Part shown: one piece after another, positions 24,690-38,057 of the stretch | How the letters are laid out: each line of letters begins with the position of its first letter | Position numbering within the stretch: the stretch's first letter is position 1 | DNA from: Epiperipatus broadwayi | Lineage: Eukaryota; Onychophora; Udeonychophora; Euonychophora; Peripatidae | NCBI GenBank assembly: GCA_028023455.1 | Contig: JAQFVV010006255.1 | Location: 1,242,001 to 1,306,000 of the forward strand | Reading direction: 5' to 3' | DNA length: 64,000 bases | The notes under the pieces: model-generated | What the model saw: the letters and a program-made list of their open reading frames with translations, nothing else | What the model was told of the DNA's origin: nothing | The model's database searches: none | Translations under genes and position numbers: made by a program

Positions 24690-25890
24690 AGAGTACTAAT
24701 AAATGTTAAGTGAAAAAAATAAAAAGACTTAGGTAGACCATGGTTCAAAAGCTGGATTTTGTTATTTTTATAATAAATTGAATTGAATACTTAAACAAGT
24801 ATGATATTTTCTGAGATCTTTAGAGAGAATGGTATGTTTTAAGGATTTCTCTACTCTCTTTATACTGAATGAAAACATCCAGTTAATCAGTCACAAAAGT
24901 AGGCTACTCCCCTTTGAATTGACTCTCAAGATTAAGCAAGGATTAATTCATGGAACAAATAACTCATTCTGAATAAGCAACATCCATTGTAGCTAAAATT
25001 AAAAAATGGCAAAATTTGCATAAGATTACAATGCACAATGAATAATTGCCCATCATAAATCAAACAAATAATGACACCATTGATGAAATAGAAAGGGAAA
25101 TACTTCTATAAAACTTTAATCTGAAAAATGCGTACTTTCAAATGGTGGTGAATGCAGAATCAACTTCTAGTTAAGCCTTAATAATCACCAAAAAGCTTTT
25201 AAAAGAGAAGAGACTGACATTAAGAGTACTGGTAGTTCCAGCCATATTTTAGTGTCTCATATATACAAGAACTCTACCATACTTTTATGATTTCTTATTA
25301 GTCATAAACTCTTAAACAGTTTGCATAAAAATGCAAAGAAACTGTTAGAGAAATTTAATGAATTGAGTATTATTATAAGTTTAGAAAGAAGTCAGTTCAA
25401 AAGGATAGAAATAGATTTACCCAAATTTAAGATTAATGCTAGCAGATACAAAAAATAAGATAAAACAGTATTGGAAGCCTAAGTCACTAAATGTCAAAGA
25501 ACTTCAAGCATTTCTATGAGTAAAACATTATTACATGAGTTTTATTCAAAATAAAACTGAATTAGTATGAACTCTAAATAAATCACTGCAAAAAAGAGAA
25601 ATTCAGAAATGAAAAAAACAAACAAAAAGAATATTCAAAGGACTAAAAATGCTATAACTAAAGTTCAGAACATTAACATTTTGATTTAGCTTATAGTGAA
25701 CTGTGTTGCATGACCCATTGGGATCAAAAGGCTGTACTTGGCCATTGTGGAGGTGGCAAAAACTCATAGGCTTCACTTTGTATACATTGAACATGGACAA
25801 CTGCAATTACATTCAGATGGGCAAAGAAGATTTAGAGATAAATATGGCTACAATAAAGTTTCATACCATCGTTGAGATTGTAAACACTTA
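24690..25890 (+). pseudogene. Ty3/Gypsy pol remnant (protease end, RT, RNase H)
   Basis: Reading across frames on +, pieces appear in the order of a Ty3/Gypsy polyprotein: 'LGRPWFKSWIL' near 24729 (end of protease domain); LPFELTLKIKQGLIHGTNNS near 24910 (RT start); IKKWQNLHK near 25000; LKNAYFQMVVNAES near 25120 (catalytic region where an Asp-containing motif should stand); PAIF near 25240; 'FKRIEIDLPKFKIN' and VKELQAF near 25395-25510 (RT to RNase H connection); then 25700-25890 'GSKGCTWPLWRWQKLIGF' and 'DLEINMATIKFH' (RNase H). Many stops and frameshifts, no integrase and no LTRs identified. A Penelope-like element lies just downstream and may have cut it off. Confidence 0.75.
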
Positions 25891-26013
25891 GTAATTATAC
25901 ATCACAAATCTTAACTATAATCTTAGAAACTGATAGAAAATGATACGCAAGCTGTTTACCTGTTTATTAGAGACTAGGAGAAGAAGGCAGAACAAGTCAA
26001 TATTTTTGATATA

Positions 26014-26095
26014 TAAGTAAAAGATACAAACAATGCATTGAGAGCAAAGCTTTATTAGTGCAGACAATTGTGAAGTGCTGAGTATGCTTTAAGCT
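26014..26095 (-). repeat. Inverted 3'-end fragment of the neighbouring Penelope-like element
   Basis: The reverse complement of this 80-bp block (CAATTGTCTGCACTAATAAA, then TTCTCAATGCATTG-type text and ATCTTTTACTTA) matches the 3' end of the Penelope copies at about 27580-27670 and 29995-30090. It sits immediately before the first RT sequence of copy 1. Inverted or partial terminal pieces are characteristic of Penelope-like elements. Confidence 0.8.
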
Positions 26096-26097
26096 GG

Positions 26098-27705
26098 ATT
26101 TTCTGCAGCTACTCAGCCCAGATTATTTACCAACATTAAACTTCATAAAACTGAGCATCTCTTAAGCCTTATGATTGATTTCAGCAGAGTTTACTATTTC
26201 AAAATGGCAAAAATGATAGATCAGTGGTTAATCGATCAATTTGGCTTTGGCAAATACACAGTTATTTCTTCATTTAAATGTGTTTATAGAATTAAAAATA
26301 TTTGTCTTCACAACCAAGACGCCAAGACCTCACTAGAGATCACTGAGCTGCATGGTTCTATCCCTCGTACAGTCTCTCTCCAAATTATTAAACAAACCTT
26401 GGAACACACAAACAATAACGCCCAGGAAAGCACCTTTATTCTCACTTTGTATATATGATGTCACCACTTCCTTTAATAATGTACATTATAAATGGAGGAA
26501 GTTTGGTCTATGGGCCTTTTCATAAATGGTATCATTTCCATTATATTTCTTAATGAATTCAAAATGATCCTACCTAAATAATTTACAACACATCCTACAT
26601 TGTTATATTTAAGATACATAGACAATGTTTTCATTTGGGTCTCTGACACTCTCATCAACCAGATCCAGCAGGAAGTGGCATTCGCCACCTCTTTAAAATG
26701 GACTAAAAAAAATTATGATAGTTTTAATGGCATAAAATTTCTTAATTTGTACATTCAACATGACACAGATGTGTTAACCTATAAAATGTTTCCTTAACCT
26801 GTTCATGTACATGGTTTTATACACCCAGTCGCTTACACCAATGGCACACAAATTCACAGAGTTAAAGGCATTCCTACACAGAAACCTCAACCTCTGTAAA
26901 TTTGAGTCTGACCTAAAAAATAACATCAACACATATGAGAGCTGTACAGTATTGGATTCAATGATTCACCACTTATTCAGACCATTACATTTTTTTATTA
27001 TAAACTATGATATACCATGGATATCCTTCCCTACTTACCCAAAATTTCTCGTCTAATTAATAAGTTTAGTTTCCTCCAACCATCAAATTGCTCTCCGCAC
27101 CCCTCCCACTGCATTGTTTAATCAATAATTCCAAAGATAAACTGCTTCCTGATCTTCACTCTCACATTGTTTACAAAATTAAATGTCAAAATACTTTTGT
27201 CATTTTTTTTATGGTGAGTCCCAAGCCAACTTATTCACTCACTTAGCTTACCATAAATACCTTTACAACTGAGATAAAACACATACTGATACAAAGTTCA
27301 TCTTTTTCGACCATTTCTTTAAATCCAGTCATAGTTTTGAGCCTATATCATTTAGCGTTGCCTGCACTGAGCTGAATGATGCCAAGTATAAAGTAAAGGA
27401 GGCATGGCACATTTCTGGGATAAATATCTATCAATTGAAAAGAATCTTGCATTAAGAAATAACCCACTCTAACCACTTAATTTACAATGCAAACAATATG
27501 CAAAGTATTTCACTTGTTTTTGGACTATTTAATATCTCCCACTTTTGTTACATTCATTGCTACATCTATGACTGAATCCAGTCAAAAGCATGCTTAGCAC
27601 TTTATAATTGTCTGCACTAATAAAACCTTGTTCTCAATATGTTGTTTCTATCTTTTACTTACATTAGTTTTAGAGATAAAGCATTTAAAAGTGTTATATT
27701 TTTAC
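26098..27705 (+). pseudogene. Penelope-like element, copy 1 (5'-truncated)
   Basis: Begins within RT at LQLL.PDYLPTLNF. Then WLIDQFGFGKYTVISSFKCV and IKNICLHNQDAKTSLEIT (26171-26360), an LYLRYIDNVFIWVSD motif at 26603-26647 where YIDD is expected (last Asp is Asn), FLNLYI near 26738, and FTELKAFLHRNLNLCKFESD at about 26840-26920. The GIY-YIG endonuclease start 'HIVYKIKCQNT' is near 27165. The 3' non-coding end runs to about 27705. Compared with copy 2 it lacks the first ~350 bp shown there and much of a middle GLPMGS-type RT segment is degenerate. Stops and frameshifts make it non-functional. Confidence 0.9.
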
Positions 27706-27739
27706 ATTTTTGCAAAATAGATCTCATCAAAAGCATAAG

Positions 27740-30130
27740 ATGGTATTTAAAACTTTAAAGTCAACTTATGTGTTAAAAGAAAGAATTAAATTTCTTAAAA
27801 CTTGCTATAACATTTTCCTGAACTGTTGCCAGGTTTACATTAAATGATCCATTTACAACCAAGATAAAATTATATTACAGCTCAAAATTATGAAAGGTTG
27901 CAAGGGCCTTGAAAATATATGAACATAGATTTTGGAAAATGCAGCATGTCCTAGATACTCCACTGGATATTTAAAATATCGAGTTTTGGCCTCAACCTAC
28001 AGGCTAAATATGCCAAGAAAATTGTTTTTCTCATGAATAAACAAGGAATAAAGTTCACGCCTGCTTTCAACTATAATTATGTTAATTTATCAACATTTAC
28101 GCCACCCATTAATGTTGTAAATATTCTCAACTTTGATCCACATTATGTTGGCGATACATGACAATACCCAGTCAGAGAACTTGCAGCTGACATTGAAATG
28201 TTTAGCGATAACTCACAATGTAAAATTATCATTGGCCAACTCACGCCAACCATTGCTTCTAAACCCATTCCATTTCAAAAGAGGGAGTGGTCTCAAAGAA
28301 TAATTGCCACTAAACAATACTTTCTAGATAATGGCATCACATGTGTCAAGGAGGATAAAGGCCACCATTTTATATTATTGTTTATCCATAATCTAAAAGG
28401 CATACCACTTGAATCTTACCACATTAAAAGAAACAAGGATAAATTTACATCCACTATTCTCTGTAAATTTTGTAACAAAGCATTATCTAAACACGAATAT
28501 TACAACATTATCCTTCTGCAGCTACTCCGCCCAGATTATTTGCCAACATTAAACAACATAAAACTGATTATTCATTATGCCTTATGATCGATTTTGGCAG
28601 AGCCTATTACTTCAAAATGACAAAAATTATAGGTCAGTGGCTAATCGATCAATTTGGCTTTAGCAAACACATAGTTAATTCTTCATTTAAATGTTTTGAC
28701 AGAATTAAAAACATTTGTCTTGACAACCAAGACTGCCTCGCCTCACTAGACATCACTGAGCTATATGGAAACATTCAGAAAAGCACCTTTATTATTGTTT
28801 TCACCTGAATACATAATATTAATGCTTCCTTTAATAATGTACATTATAAAATGGAGAAAGGTTAGCCTATGAACCTTCCCATAAGTAGTGTCATTTCCAG
28901 TATATTTCTTAATAAATTAGAAAAAATGATCCTAACTAAATATTTTACATTGCACCCTATATTGTTATACTTAAGAAACATAGATGATGTTCTCATTTGC
29001 ACCCCCGACTCTCATAAACCAGATCAAACAAGGACTTAGCACTGACCACCTCTTTAAAATGGATTTAAAAAAATGAAGATAGCTTTAATGGCATAAAATA
29101 TCTTGATTTGTACATTCAACGTGACATAGGTGTATTAAACTATTAAATGCTTGTTAAACCTCTTCATATGTGGTTTTACACATCCAAAGTCGCTTACACC
29201 AATGGTACACAAATTCACACAACTCAAGGTCTTCCTACACAGAAACCTCCAATTCTATAAATTTGAGTTTGACTGAAAAAATAACATTGATACATATATA
29301 TATATCAGAGCTGCACAGTATTGGATTCAATGATTCATCACTTCTTCAGATTAAATTTTTTTATTATAAACTATGGCACCCCCCTCCCCACCACCACAAA
29401 CCAATAACAAGCCTTGGATATTCCTTCCCTACTTACCCAAAATATTCCAACTAATTAATAAAAGTTTCCTCCGTCCATCAGATTAGTCTCTACATCTTTC
29501 CCCCACTGTATAGTTTAACCAACAACTCCCAAAGATAAACTGCCTCCTGATCTTCACTTTCAGATTGTTTACAAAATTATGACATTGTTTACAAAATTAT
29601 GTCAAAATACTTCTTGCCATTCTATTTATTATGTGTCCAGAGCCAACTTATTCATATGCTTAGCTCAATATAAATACCTTTACAACCAAGATAAAACTCA
29701 TACTGATGCAAAGTCCATTTTTTTGAGCATTTCTCTAAATTCAGTCATAGTTTTGAGCCTACATCATTTAGCGTTGTCTGCACTGAGTGAAATGATGCTA
29801 AGCATAAAGTCAAGGAGGTTTGGCACATTCTGGGGATAAATATGCTATCAATCAAAAATAATCCTGCATTCTCCTCTCCAAGATATGGCCCACTCTAACC
29901 GTTCAATTTATAATGCAAACAATATGCAAATTTCACTTGTTTTTGGACTACTTAATATACCTCTTTCCTCTGTTACATTCATTCTACATCTATGACTGAA
30001 TCTAGTCGAAAGCATGCTCAGCACTTGATAAATGTCTGCACTAATAAAGCTTTGTTCTCAATACATTGTTTATATCTTTTACTTATATTACAATTTTGGA
30101 GATAAAGCGTTTAAAAGTGTTAGATTTTTA
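27740..30130 (+). pseudogene. Penelope-like element, copy 2
   Basis: Longer copy in the same orientation, almost abutting copy 1. The N-terminal part (28198-28587) is open: QKREWSQRIIATKQYFLDNG and CKFCNKALSKHEYYN, a pair of cysteines as seen before the RT in these elements. The RT follows: WLIDQFGFSKH, CFDRIKNICLDNQDCLASLD and ITELYGNI (28590-28770), then LYLRNIDDVLI at about 28963-28995, retaining both catalytic Asp residues. The GIY-YIG region at 29555-29840 reads IVYKI, SCHSIYYV, LAQYKYLYNQDKTHTDAKS; it is interrupted by a 20-bp duplication (ATTGTTTACAAAATTATG type, 29562-29600). Frame breaks elsewhere inactivate it. Confidence 0.9.
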
Positions 30131-30339
30131 TTATTGATATAATAGATTTCCAAGGACTAAATAACACAAAAATGAGGATTTGGACAATCAGAGATCCAGA
30201 ATGCAAAAACTAATATAATGGATAAGGTTGAGATTGCCAAAAAATAAGCTGCAAGTACTGAATAACGCATTTTGTATTATATAAGTTGAATTATTTATTG
30301 TTGAAAATTGCAAAATTTGGCATTCCAGAGAAGTAATAC

Positions 30340-31130
30340 TGTCGGAGGGATAAAAGTTCCAGACTTAAATTACTAGGGGCACTAACATTCAGTCATATAG
30401 TGGTCTGATGCAGATAAGGACAAACAATAAAAAAAAAATGCTTAATAAAAAGTTTGTAGTGGTTGATCAGAACTCTCATCATATATACATGTAGATTATG
30501 CAAATGCATGGGGTAGTAAACTATTTTCAATTGCAATAAATGCATAATCAAAATGGCTTGAAAAAATTGATAACTCATTAACACGATCATTTACTATTAT
30601 TGAAGCCTTAAAGAAATCATAAGGTGCTTCTTATATTCAGGTCAAGACAATTCAAAGAATTTTGTAAACCTACTAATATTCACACACCCATTTTATCTGA
30701 AATGTAATGGGAGTGAGGAGTGTATAGTATAAGAGGTAAAAAAAAAAAAAATCACTGAACAAGGAGACAAATTATAGTCAGAGTACAAAAAATAGCATGT
30801 ATATTTATGTATCTATACCTACAATCACAATGGTTAAATTTTCCACAAAAATATTTATGGGTGATGATAAGCTTAGGCCTAATATTATCTGTATTAACAC
30901 CATCAAAAGAGAATGTTGGTAAATTTGTCTACTCTGAAAGTAGAAGGGATCAGAAAATGAAATAATCTATAAATATTACTGTGGCAGTAAAAAGAGATAG
31001 CTTATGAAGACTCCAAAAACAATGATTAAATGTATGTTATTGTAGAAAACATAGAAGGCAACTCACTCAGGGACATCAAGCCAATTAAGATCTGATTATG
31101 GTCAAAAAAATCTTAGGATTGACCAACAAA
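30340..31130 (+). pseudogene. Probable Ty3/Gypsy gag remnant
   Basis: Across frames I read 'FSGLMQIRTN' and 'LNKKFVVV' (30390-30470), 'AWGSKLFSIAINA' (30500-30545), 'KWLEKIDNSLTRSFTIIEAL' (30553-30612) and GASYIQVKTIQRIL (30620-30660), which is the order and character of a Gypsy capsid segment ('...W..FE.AL...F....' and so on). A Cys/His-rich piece near 31035-31070 might be a decayed zinc knuckle. Heavily mutated, without pol downstream. The assignment rests on pattern recognition and could be wrong. Confidence 0.5.
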
Positions 31131-32470
31131 AAAAAACAAAACATCTAAGACAAGAAAGCAGCCTACCTTAAGTAACATCCAAGACAAAAAACACCCATAA
31201 CAGAGATAACAATAAAAGCAATGGTAGCCAAAATGAAGAAATTGATCAAAGTTAACATAGCACTGAAAACAGTCAAAACAATGAAAGTAACCAAACTCAG
31301 AAAATCAAAATAGCATCATCAAGATACCAGCTGAGCATCCATGCACTAAAAGAAGCAACAAAAGAAAAAAGATTATAGAATCTGCAAGATTTTCAAGGTT
31401 CATACAAAAAGAAAAAAAATTGGAGACATATAGTGTACTATCTTAACAAAATGGGATTCACCATAGTGAAACATTTCATATTCCTATTAGTTAGAGAACA
31501 GCTTCCACTGTGATTTGTACTAATATCACTTTCTTTGCTTGCCTATAAATTATTACCAGACTATTATCATCGGTTTTTCTCTGCTAACTTTTGTCACTGG
31601 GTAAGTATATGCACTAAGCATCTAAGAGAGTCTAAATGTTAGACAATATTTTTATGTTTCTTCTGAATTATTTATGTATATTAATTACTGTAATGCATAA
31701 TTCATCAAACTATATAATAATCAATAATTACATTTTTATCAAACTATATATATATATTTAAGCTATTAAAATATTAACTTTAAAATGCCAATAAGATATC
31801 TAAATCTCATTCCCATAGAATAATTTATGTAAAATAACAGCTCGCTATATAACTGAATTTAGTGGTAGTAGTTGTTTTACAGTGATAAAATATATTATTT
31901 TTAACTTGGCAAAAACAGTAGCAGTTCTGTTAAGTTTGATGATGTATAATTTCTATAAAGATAATTTGACCAGTTCTGACTAGCTCTATGAATTAAGACA
32001 AGTATTTATAAACACAAAGACACATTAATCTCTTTTATCTATAATACATATCATCAAATATAAATTTAATTCCATTAAAAGAATTATAAAAAATAATATT
32101 ATTCATACAAATTTTGCTTCTAATAAATTTTTCATTGCATAAGTGCAATCATTTTCAACTGACTTTAAGAAAAGATGAAGTCACATAATATTCCAAAACT
32201 GGTGAAAATTATTGATTCAATAAATTAAACTCTCTTTGAAAGAATATTGCCTCATTTATTGTGAGTTTCTTATCATTATATTTCTTTGTAAGAATTTCAC
32301 CATTAATAAAGTCAAATATAAAAAAATGATCATATTATAAAAACTATAAAACAGTTCTTTACACTTAAAAAATCAGCTTGTAGCAGTAAAACCATTGGTT
32401 TTGTTTTAAAGTTTATTTTTTAGCTAGTCTGGTTGAGTAATGAATTTGGGGTAATTTTGATATATATATA
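31131..32470. other. A-rich then AT-rich stretch, no gene seen
   Basis: 31100-31440 is A-rich with 'AACAAAA'-like runs and could be the rest of the gag remnant. Beyond that no coding or repeat signal is recognised. Confidence 0.45.
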
Positions 32471-32473
32471 TAT

Positions 32474-32890
32474 TGTAACAGAATAAAAAGTTGCCCTAGA
32501 GGTTTGGGCAGCATTTTATAACCGAAATGAAAAAAATGATAATGAAATAACCTTTATTATTACCTTTAAATTTAGAACGCCATTTGTAATAGCTTAAAAT
32601 GAGGATATACTCTTCTTTTAATATCCCACAAATTTGGAAACCATTTGTAACAGATCGGATATGACAACATCATGATAGTGATCTTGTTTAATTATGCTCT
32701 GCAAATCGTGGCACCATTTATAATAGTATAAATATGTGCATATCCTAGTCGTTGGTCACTCTATATAACAGAATGAAAATGAGTTCTAAAGCTAGGACAT
32801 CATTTGTAACTGAATAAAATATAAATCAAAGAAAAGAATACTAATTTTATAATGCCCTTGAATAATAGTATCATTCATAATAGAAAGAAT
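32474..32890. repeat. Irregular array of a CATTTGTAACAG motif
   Basis: Variants at 32474 (TGTAACAGAATAAAAAG), 32511 (GCATTTTATAACCGAAATG), 32579 (GCCATTTGTAATAGCTTAAA), 32640 (ACCATTTGTAACAGATCGG), 32709 (GGCACCATTTATAATAG), 32761 (CTATATAACAGAATGAAAAT), 32796 (GACATCATTTGTAACTGAAT) and 32868 (GTATCATTCATAATAG). Spacing ranges from 41 to 73 bases, so this is not a simple tandem repeat. Confidence 0.5.
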
Positions 32891-35800
32891 ATAATAAACT
32901 AAGCTAAATGAATACCAATCAATAAATAATTATTCAGTACTTAAAATAATCTTTTATCTAATCACATATCCGACTGTTAATTATACCAAAACTAAACAGC
33001 GATAATAATCTTTATTATAGCATCATGAATTCAAACAGCATTTAGAATAAATAGAAAACAAACAAAATTATCATTTCAGATACCCTAAATACAAACCTTA
33101 AAATAGATTAAAATAAAGCAATTAAATCAAATATCATTGTCCCAAAACAACAAAATATGCTTCAAGATATATTTCATTTATAATCAAATGAAAATGAAGA
33201 TAAATCATTCAACCACCAAATTCTAATATACCTAATGAATCAGACATTGCTTATAATAATATAAACTTATATTAAAATTTAACAATGTTCATATCTAAAT
33301 AAAATAATTCATGAATGATTGAGATAATAGCTTTAGTATATCCTATAAGTTTACAATATTCATAATATCTAAATAGATATATGACCCAATAATTAATTTT
33401 AAATCCTAGTTTAATAAAATGATAAATAATACTAACTCAACCTTGTTATGCTCATATATAAATTTACTATTACTAATCATAATATTTATAACAAGATAAA
33501 ATAATAATGTAATATCAATAAATCTATAAGATAATCTTAGAATCTATAATATCCAATCATACCAATATATAAAAGAAACAGTAGATTTCTATTGGATATT
33601 TATTTAAGTACAATTAACTAATCATATTATTTTTTTAAATTTCCTGTAGCTAAATTATTAAAACTGTATATTATAACAATCAAAACATATAAAAGAATTA
33701 TTAACATTTATTATAATCAAGTATAAATATTAAAATTTAATATTTAATTGGATTTACAATCCACATCAACTAAATTTAAATATATTTAAAGCAAATCCTT
33801 CTGACTCCTAACACAACTAAATATACTACTATCAGCTTTATAATTGAATAAGATTAAGATCTTATTGACCAACCATGACCTCAATACAGTACTTATATCC
33901 AATCAATAATAATTTAGATACAAATATTTGATTATGATTATCATATAAAGTTTATATCTAGTCAGATAATAACTATTGAATTCAATACAAAAAAATAATA
34001 TAACCATACTCACTTACCAATCCTGGGATTTGATTTCTGGATTATGTGATATAGTTATTTCAAATAAATTTTACAATATAGTCAGTTTATCTTGTCTCAC
34101 TTGAATGTTATTAATCAATGAATTCATATTGCACAATTAAACAATAATCAGACAGACAAATTTATTTTGATTTAAGTTAAATTAAAATTTATTAATAAAT
34201 GAATATCAATTATATAATAATATATATATATAATGAATAGATCATAAACAATCTATATGAACACATATGATCTAATTGCATGTACAATAAATCATCAATT
34301 GACATTAATTCCATATCTAAATATGTGATTGCCCATTAATCTCCAATTATTTAATACCAAATACAAAACACATATGTCTATGTAACACAAATATGTTGCA
34401 GAACATTCAGAAATTTCCAAGATACAAGAGAGTTTAAGATATATATATATATTCTTCTATACTTTATAATATATATATATAATAAAAAAATACATATACA
34501 AAGATGAATCTAGTTATTTGTAAAATTTAAAAGAACAAAGTAAAGTGAATACTTATTGCAATAAATTTTTTTTGAACTTCTAATATAAATGACATACCTG
34601 AAGTCAATTTAAAGTAAAATAAAAATGAATATATTTTAAATATTAAAATGATTACTATGGTACGAGATATGAGTTTAAACTGATGAAAATATAACTCTTA
34701 TATTTTGGTATATAAATAGATTACTATTTAACTTAAATTTACATATTATTCATCAATAAACACCTTACATTTTTAAATGAAGAGGAACAAAAATATATAT
34801 CAATAATAATGACAAATATAAACAAATAGTCTGATTGAGAATCTTTAAATACTGTATTTCCAAGATGGTATCACAGTTCTGATGTCTATTTCAAACTACA
34901 AACCAACAGTATGTTCTTGTTCCAGAGAAGATACAATACATTCACGAAAATTTTTAAATCCAAAATACATTTTATTGATTCCAATATTTTATATATATAA
35001 TCAAATTATTCTTTAAAATAATTATTTGGTTTATATGTTGCACACATAAGTAATGGTTTATGTTCATAATGATATGAAGAGATATCCTTTCAGGAACAAA
35101 TATTATATGGAAAATATTCAGTATATGGTGAGAAATTAAATTGATTCATATCTTTAAAAAATTTGATCAATCGATCTAATAAAGCTATACAGGCAAGTAG
35201 ATATGACTCTTGTATACCTTCTAATATTTGAATTCCATCTTTGAAATATAAGTAACATCCATTTTAAAGGATAAAAATATTCTGGTTTACAACATAATGA
35301 AGCAATTTTGATGATTTTTCTTTTTATAATAAATTGTCATTCTTCCCTAATATTTTTTCAATATGCTGTCTGGTTCATGGGCAGACAAAGTTGTTTCTTA
35401 TCCCTCCATTTTGTTCCAGTCAATTATATACTTTTAAGATAAAAATAAATCCTATAAAGAAATTAATAAGTGTGTCCATTTAAAGCAAAAACAAGAGAGA
35501 AATGTTAAAATTATTCATTTCTATTTATAAGATTTTTTTATTGATGTCACTGTAACTATAGTAATCCTCTTTATTTTCACTCATTAAACGATTTCATTAG
35601 AATTATTACATACAACAAAAATTAAATAATCTATATCATATTTTCAATATTACACTGGAAACAAATTTTTATACATATTTCCTCAATATAATATCATACA
35701 AATAAAAAGGACAGATATATTTGAAATATTAAACATTTATTTGTATTGATTATAATTTACTATGGTTAATGCACTAACGAAAAAAATATATAATAAAATT

Positions 35801-37288
35801 TTATATTACTATTATTGCTGTCATAGCAACACAGTTTAATGTTTTATAAGTTAACATATTCACATCCAAAAATCAAACAAAAAAATTATGACTGACATCT
35901 TACCACATACTAAAATACATCTCAAATTTCAGTAGTATATATATATCATTGAATTAATTACAACACTAACATATCCTATAAGTATAATTTTTTGAGCAAG
36001 AATGTACATGTACTTGATTTTTTTTAGTGATTGTGATAATCAATCCATATACCTTGTGTAAAAAAAATCATTAATACCATTTGAATACTTTTCTGATCAA
36101 TATATGCATTAAAGTTTCTAAGGGAAAAAAAGTTATTTTAATAGTCTGATATAATAACAATATTCAACCAATAATAAAAGCTTTCTTTTTTAATTTTCTG
36201 AATCTAATGTTAGAGCAACAAGTACTGGTCACCATAGAACACAACAATTTTTAATATGATTAGCCTTTCAGTGATACATTTAGGAATTCAAAAATAGAAG
36301 ATAAATTAGATTTCACAATAAATATGACACCACACAGTTCTGTTTTGCTAGATGATCTGACTTTCTCAAAAAAACTTGTAGTCATTTGCCATAAATCATG
36401 ATAGACTTTAGCTAAAAGACCTTTCCTTCATTCATGACTTGAAGATTTTAAGCAATCATTACAATTTAATTAAAATAATAAGAAGTTATCACATTACTAT
36501 CACTACCTCCTGCTTTAGCATCAATATCATTAATTTTACAATTATCATTTTTAATGAGTATTCTAATAAGTACATGATATACTTCATTATGATAGACAGG
36601 CTACTTTAGGACAACTTTTTCTTTTATGACTTATCAAGGAGATCTGAAAGCAAAGCTGCCCAAATATACAATCATTTTCTGGATACAATTCCTGTGAAAC
36701 TAGCTCATTAATTGTACTGCTCTGACCAAGATTTTAAATGAAAGAATCCTTGTCTGCTAAATCTGTTCCTGTAATTGTTTTCTCGTTGCCAAATGCTTTT
36801 GTTTTTTAATAAATGGGAAAATTGGGGCCAAAAATGGTGTGTATATAATTAAAGAATGAAATGTAGGTGCACAATTATTGTCAAAATTTGTATGGACAAA
36901 TGATCAAATAGCACGATTATAAAGATCAAGTTCTTTACTAACTTAAGAAATTTAAGACAATAAAGTAATAGAGAAAATGTAAAAGATTATACCAGAAGCA
37001 ATAGCTAATTATTAACAAGTAACATTTTATTCTACAATATAAGAGAAAGTACTCATAGCAAACTTTTTTTTTTTGGTTATTTTCTCTTAATTCTCATATA
37101 TGAAGATACATCTCATTATTCATCACTTGTTAATCCCATCATTAGTTTGAGTATAGCACTTAATATTAATTAAATATGAAACAATATATAAAAAATTTAT
37201 AAAAGATTTAATCTAATTTCCTGTTAAATGACAATAAAATTTGAAGCTACAAATATAAGAAAAAATACCATAGTTCATAAAAAATATT
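32891..37288. other. AT-rich stretch of 4.4 kb, no gene seen
   Basis: No open frame of note on either strand. Composition is extreme AT with many TA microsatellites (for example 34218-34232, 34440-34452, 34469-34480). No tRNA-like boxes, TE proteins or inverted termini recognised. Confidence 0.5.
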
Positions 37289-38057
37289 GGTAGTCTATTG
37301 ATAACCAGGCACGGCCACTTGATGACGTTGTTTCTGAGCAAAAGCACAGAAATATGCCATTTAACGCGGCCGAATTTACGGTGTATAAAACAATTTTGTT
37401 CATATTAGTCATTAGCATGCGTAGACGGCATTTACACACTAATATTACAGCCCGCTGATGTGCTTAGTGGCACTATGGAAATAGAAAACACTTCAAAGAT
37501 TGCTACCGTACAACGTGAGGGTTATGGAATTCAACTGGCCATAACTGTTTTAATGTGCATTCAAAGTAACAATGTTGCACCCTGACATACTATTACATAG
37601 TAATAATTGTAAGGCCATCGCTGTGCTTCCCTATAGATTGTAGAAGATGAAAAAAATTGCAAAAGGGTATGTCCTAGCACCAGTTCACATGTCATGTGTT
37701 TTGGAAATCATAAGGTTGGTTGTATCAGAGTAATGCTTTTGACGTATTGTTTGTATTCGGATCCTTTGGATCTGGCAACCATCGGGCCCCTTGCCTGCTG
37801 TTTCCAGCGCTACGCACTGAAATGTATAATGTAATTAAAAAATGTAATTTAAATAATGTTTCATATCATTTTAAAAATGTAATTTATAAAATATTATTTT
37901 AAATCAAGATAATGTAATAAAAAAATGGAATTGAAAAAATAATGTTTAGTAAATTTTTTAAAGAAAAAAAATTATCGGCCTGGTAACATTACATTTCATT
38001 ATTTTTGCACATAAACAATACCATCATGTGGCCGTGCCCGGTTATCAATAGACAACC
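37289..38057. mobile_element. 769-bp element with long terminal inverted repeats
   Basis: The left end GGTAGTCTATTGATAACCAG continues into GCACGGCCACTTGATG; the right end is its reverse complement (CATCATGTGGCCGTGCCCGG, TTATCAATAGACAACC). Similarity continues for about 85 bp to a GGCCGA on both sides. The interior is G+C richer and less AT-biased than the flanks and contains a 60-codon + frame without known domains. Flanks have no clear direct repeat. I interpret it as a non-autonomous DNA transposon. Confidence 0.8.

Noticed and set aside
29985-30060. Hammerhead-ribozyme-like stem in the Penelope 3' end
   Set aside because: Penelope-like elements often carry hammerhead ribozymes, and GACTGAATCCAGTC followed by (G/A)AAA at 27570 and 29995 resembles stem II plus GAAA. 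But the required CUGAUGA core before the stem is absent (the sequence is CATCTAT), so a ribozyme is not supported.
37720-37902. 60-codon frame inside the inverted-terminal element
   Set aside because: Too short, no transposase motif (no DDE/D pattern) and ends in AT-rich sequence.
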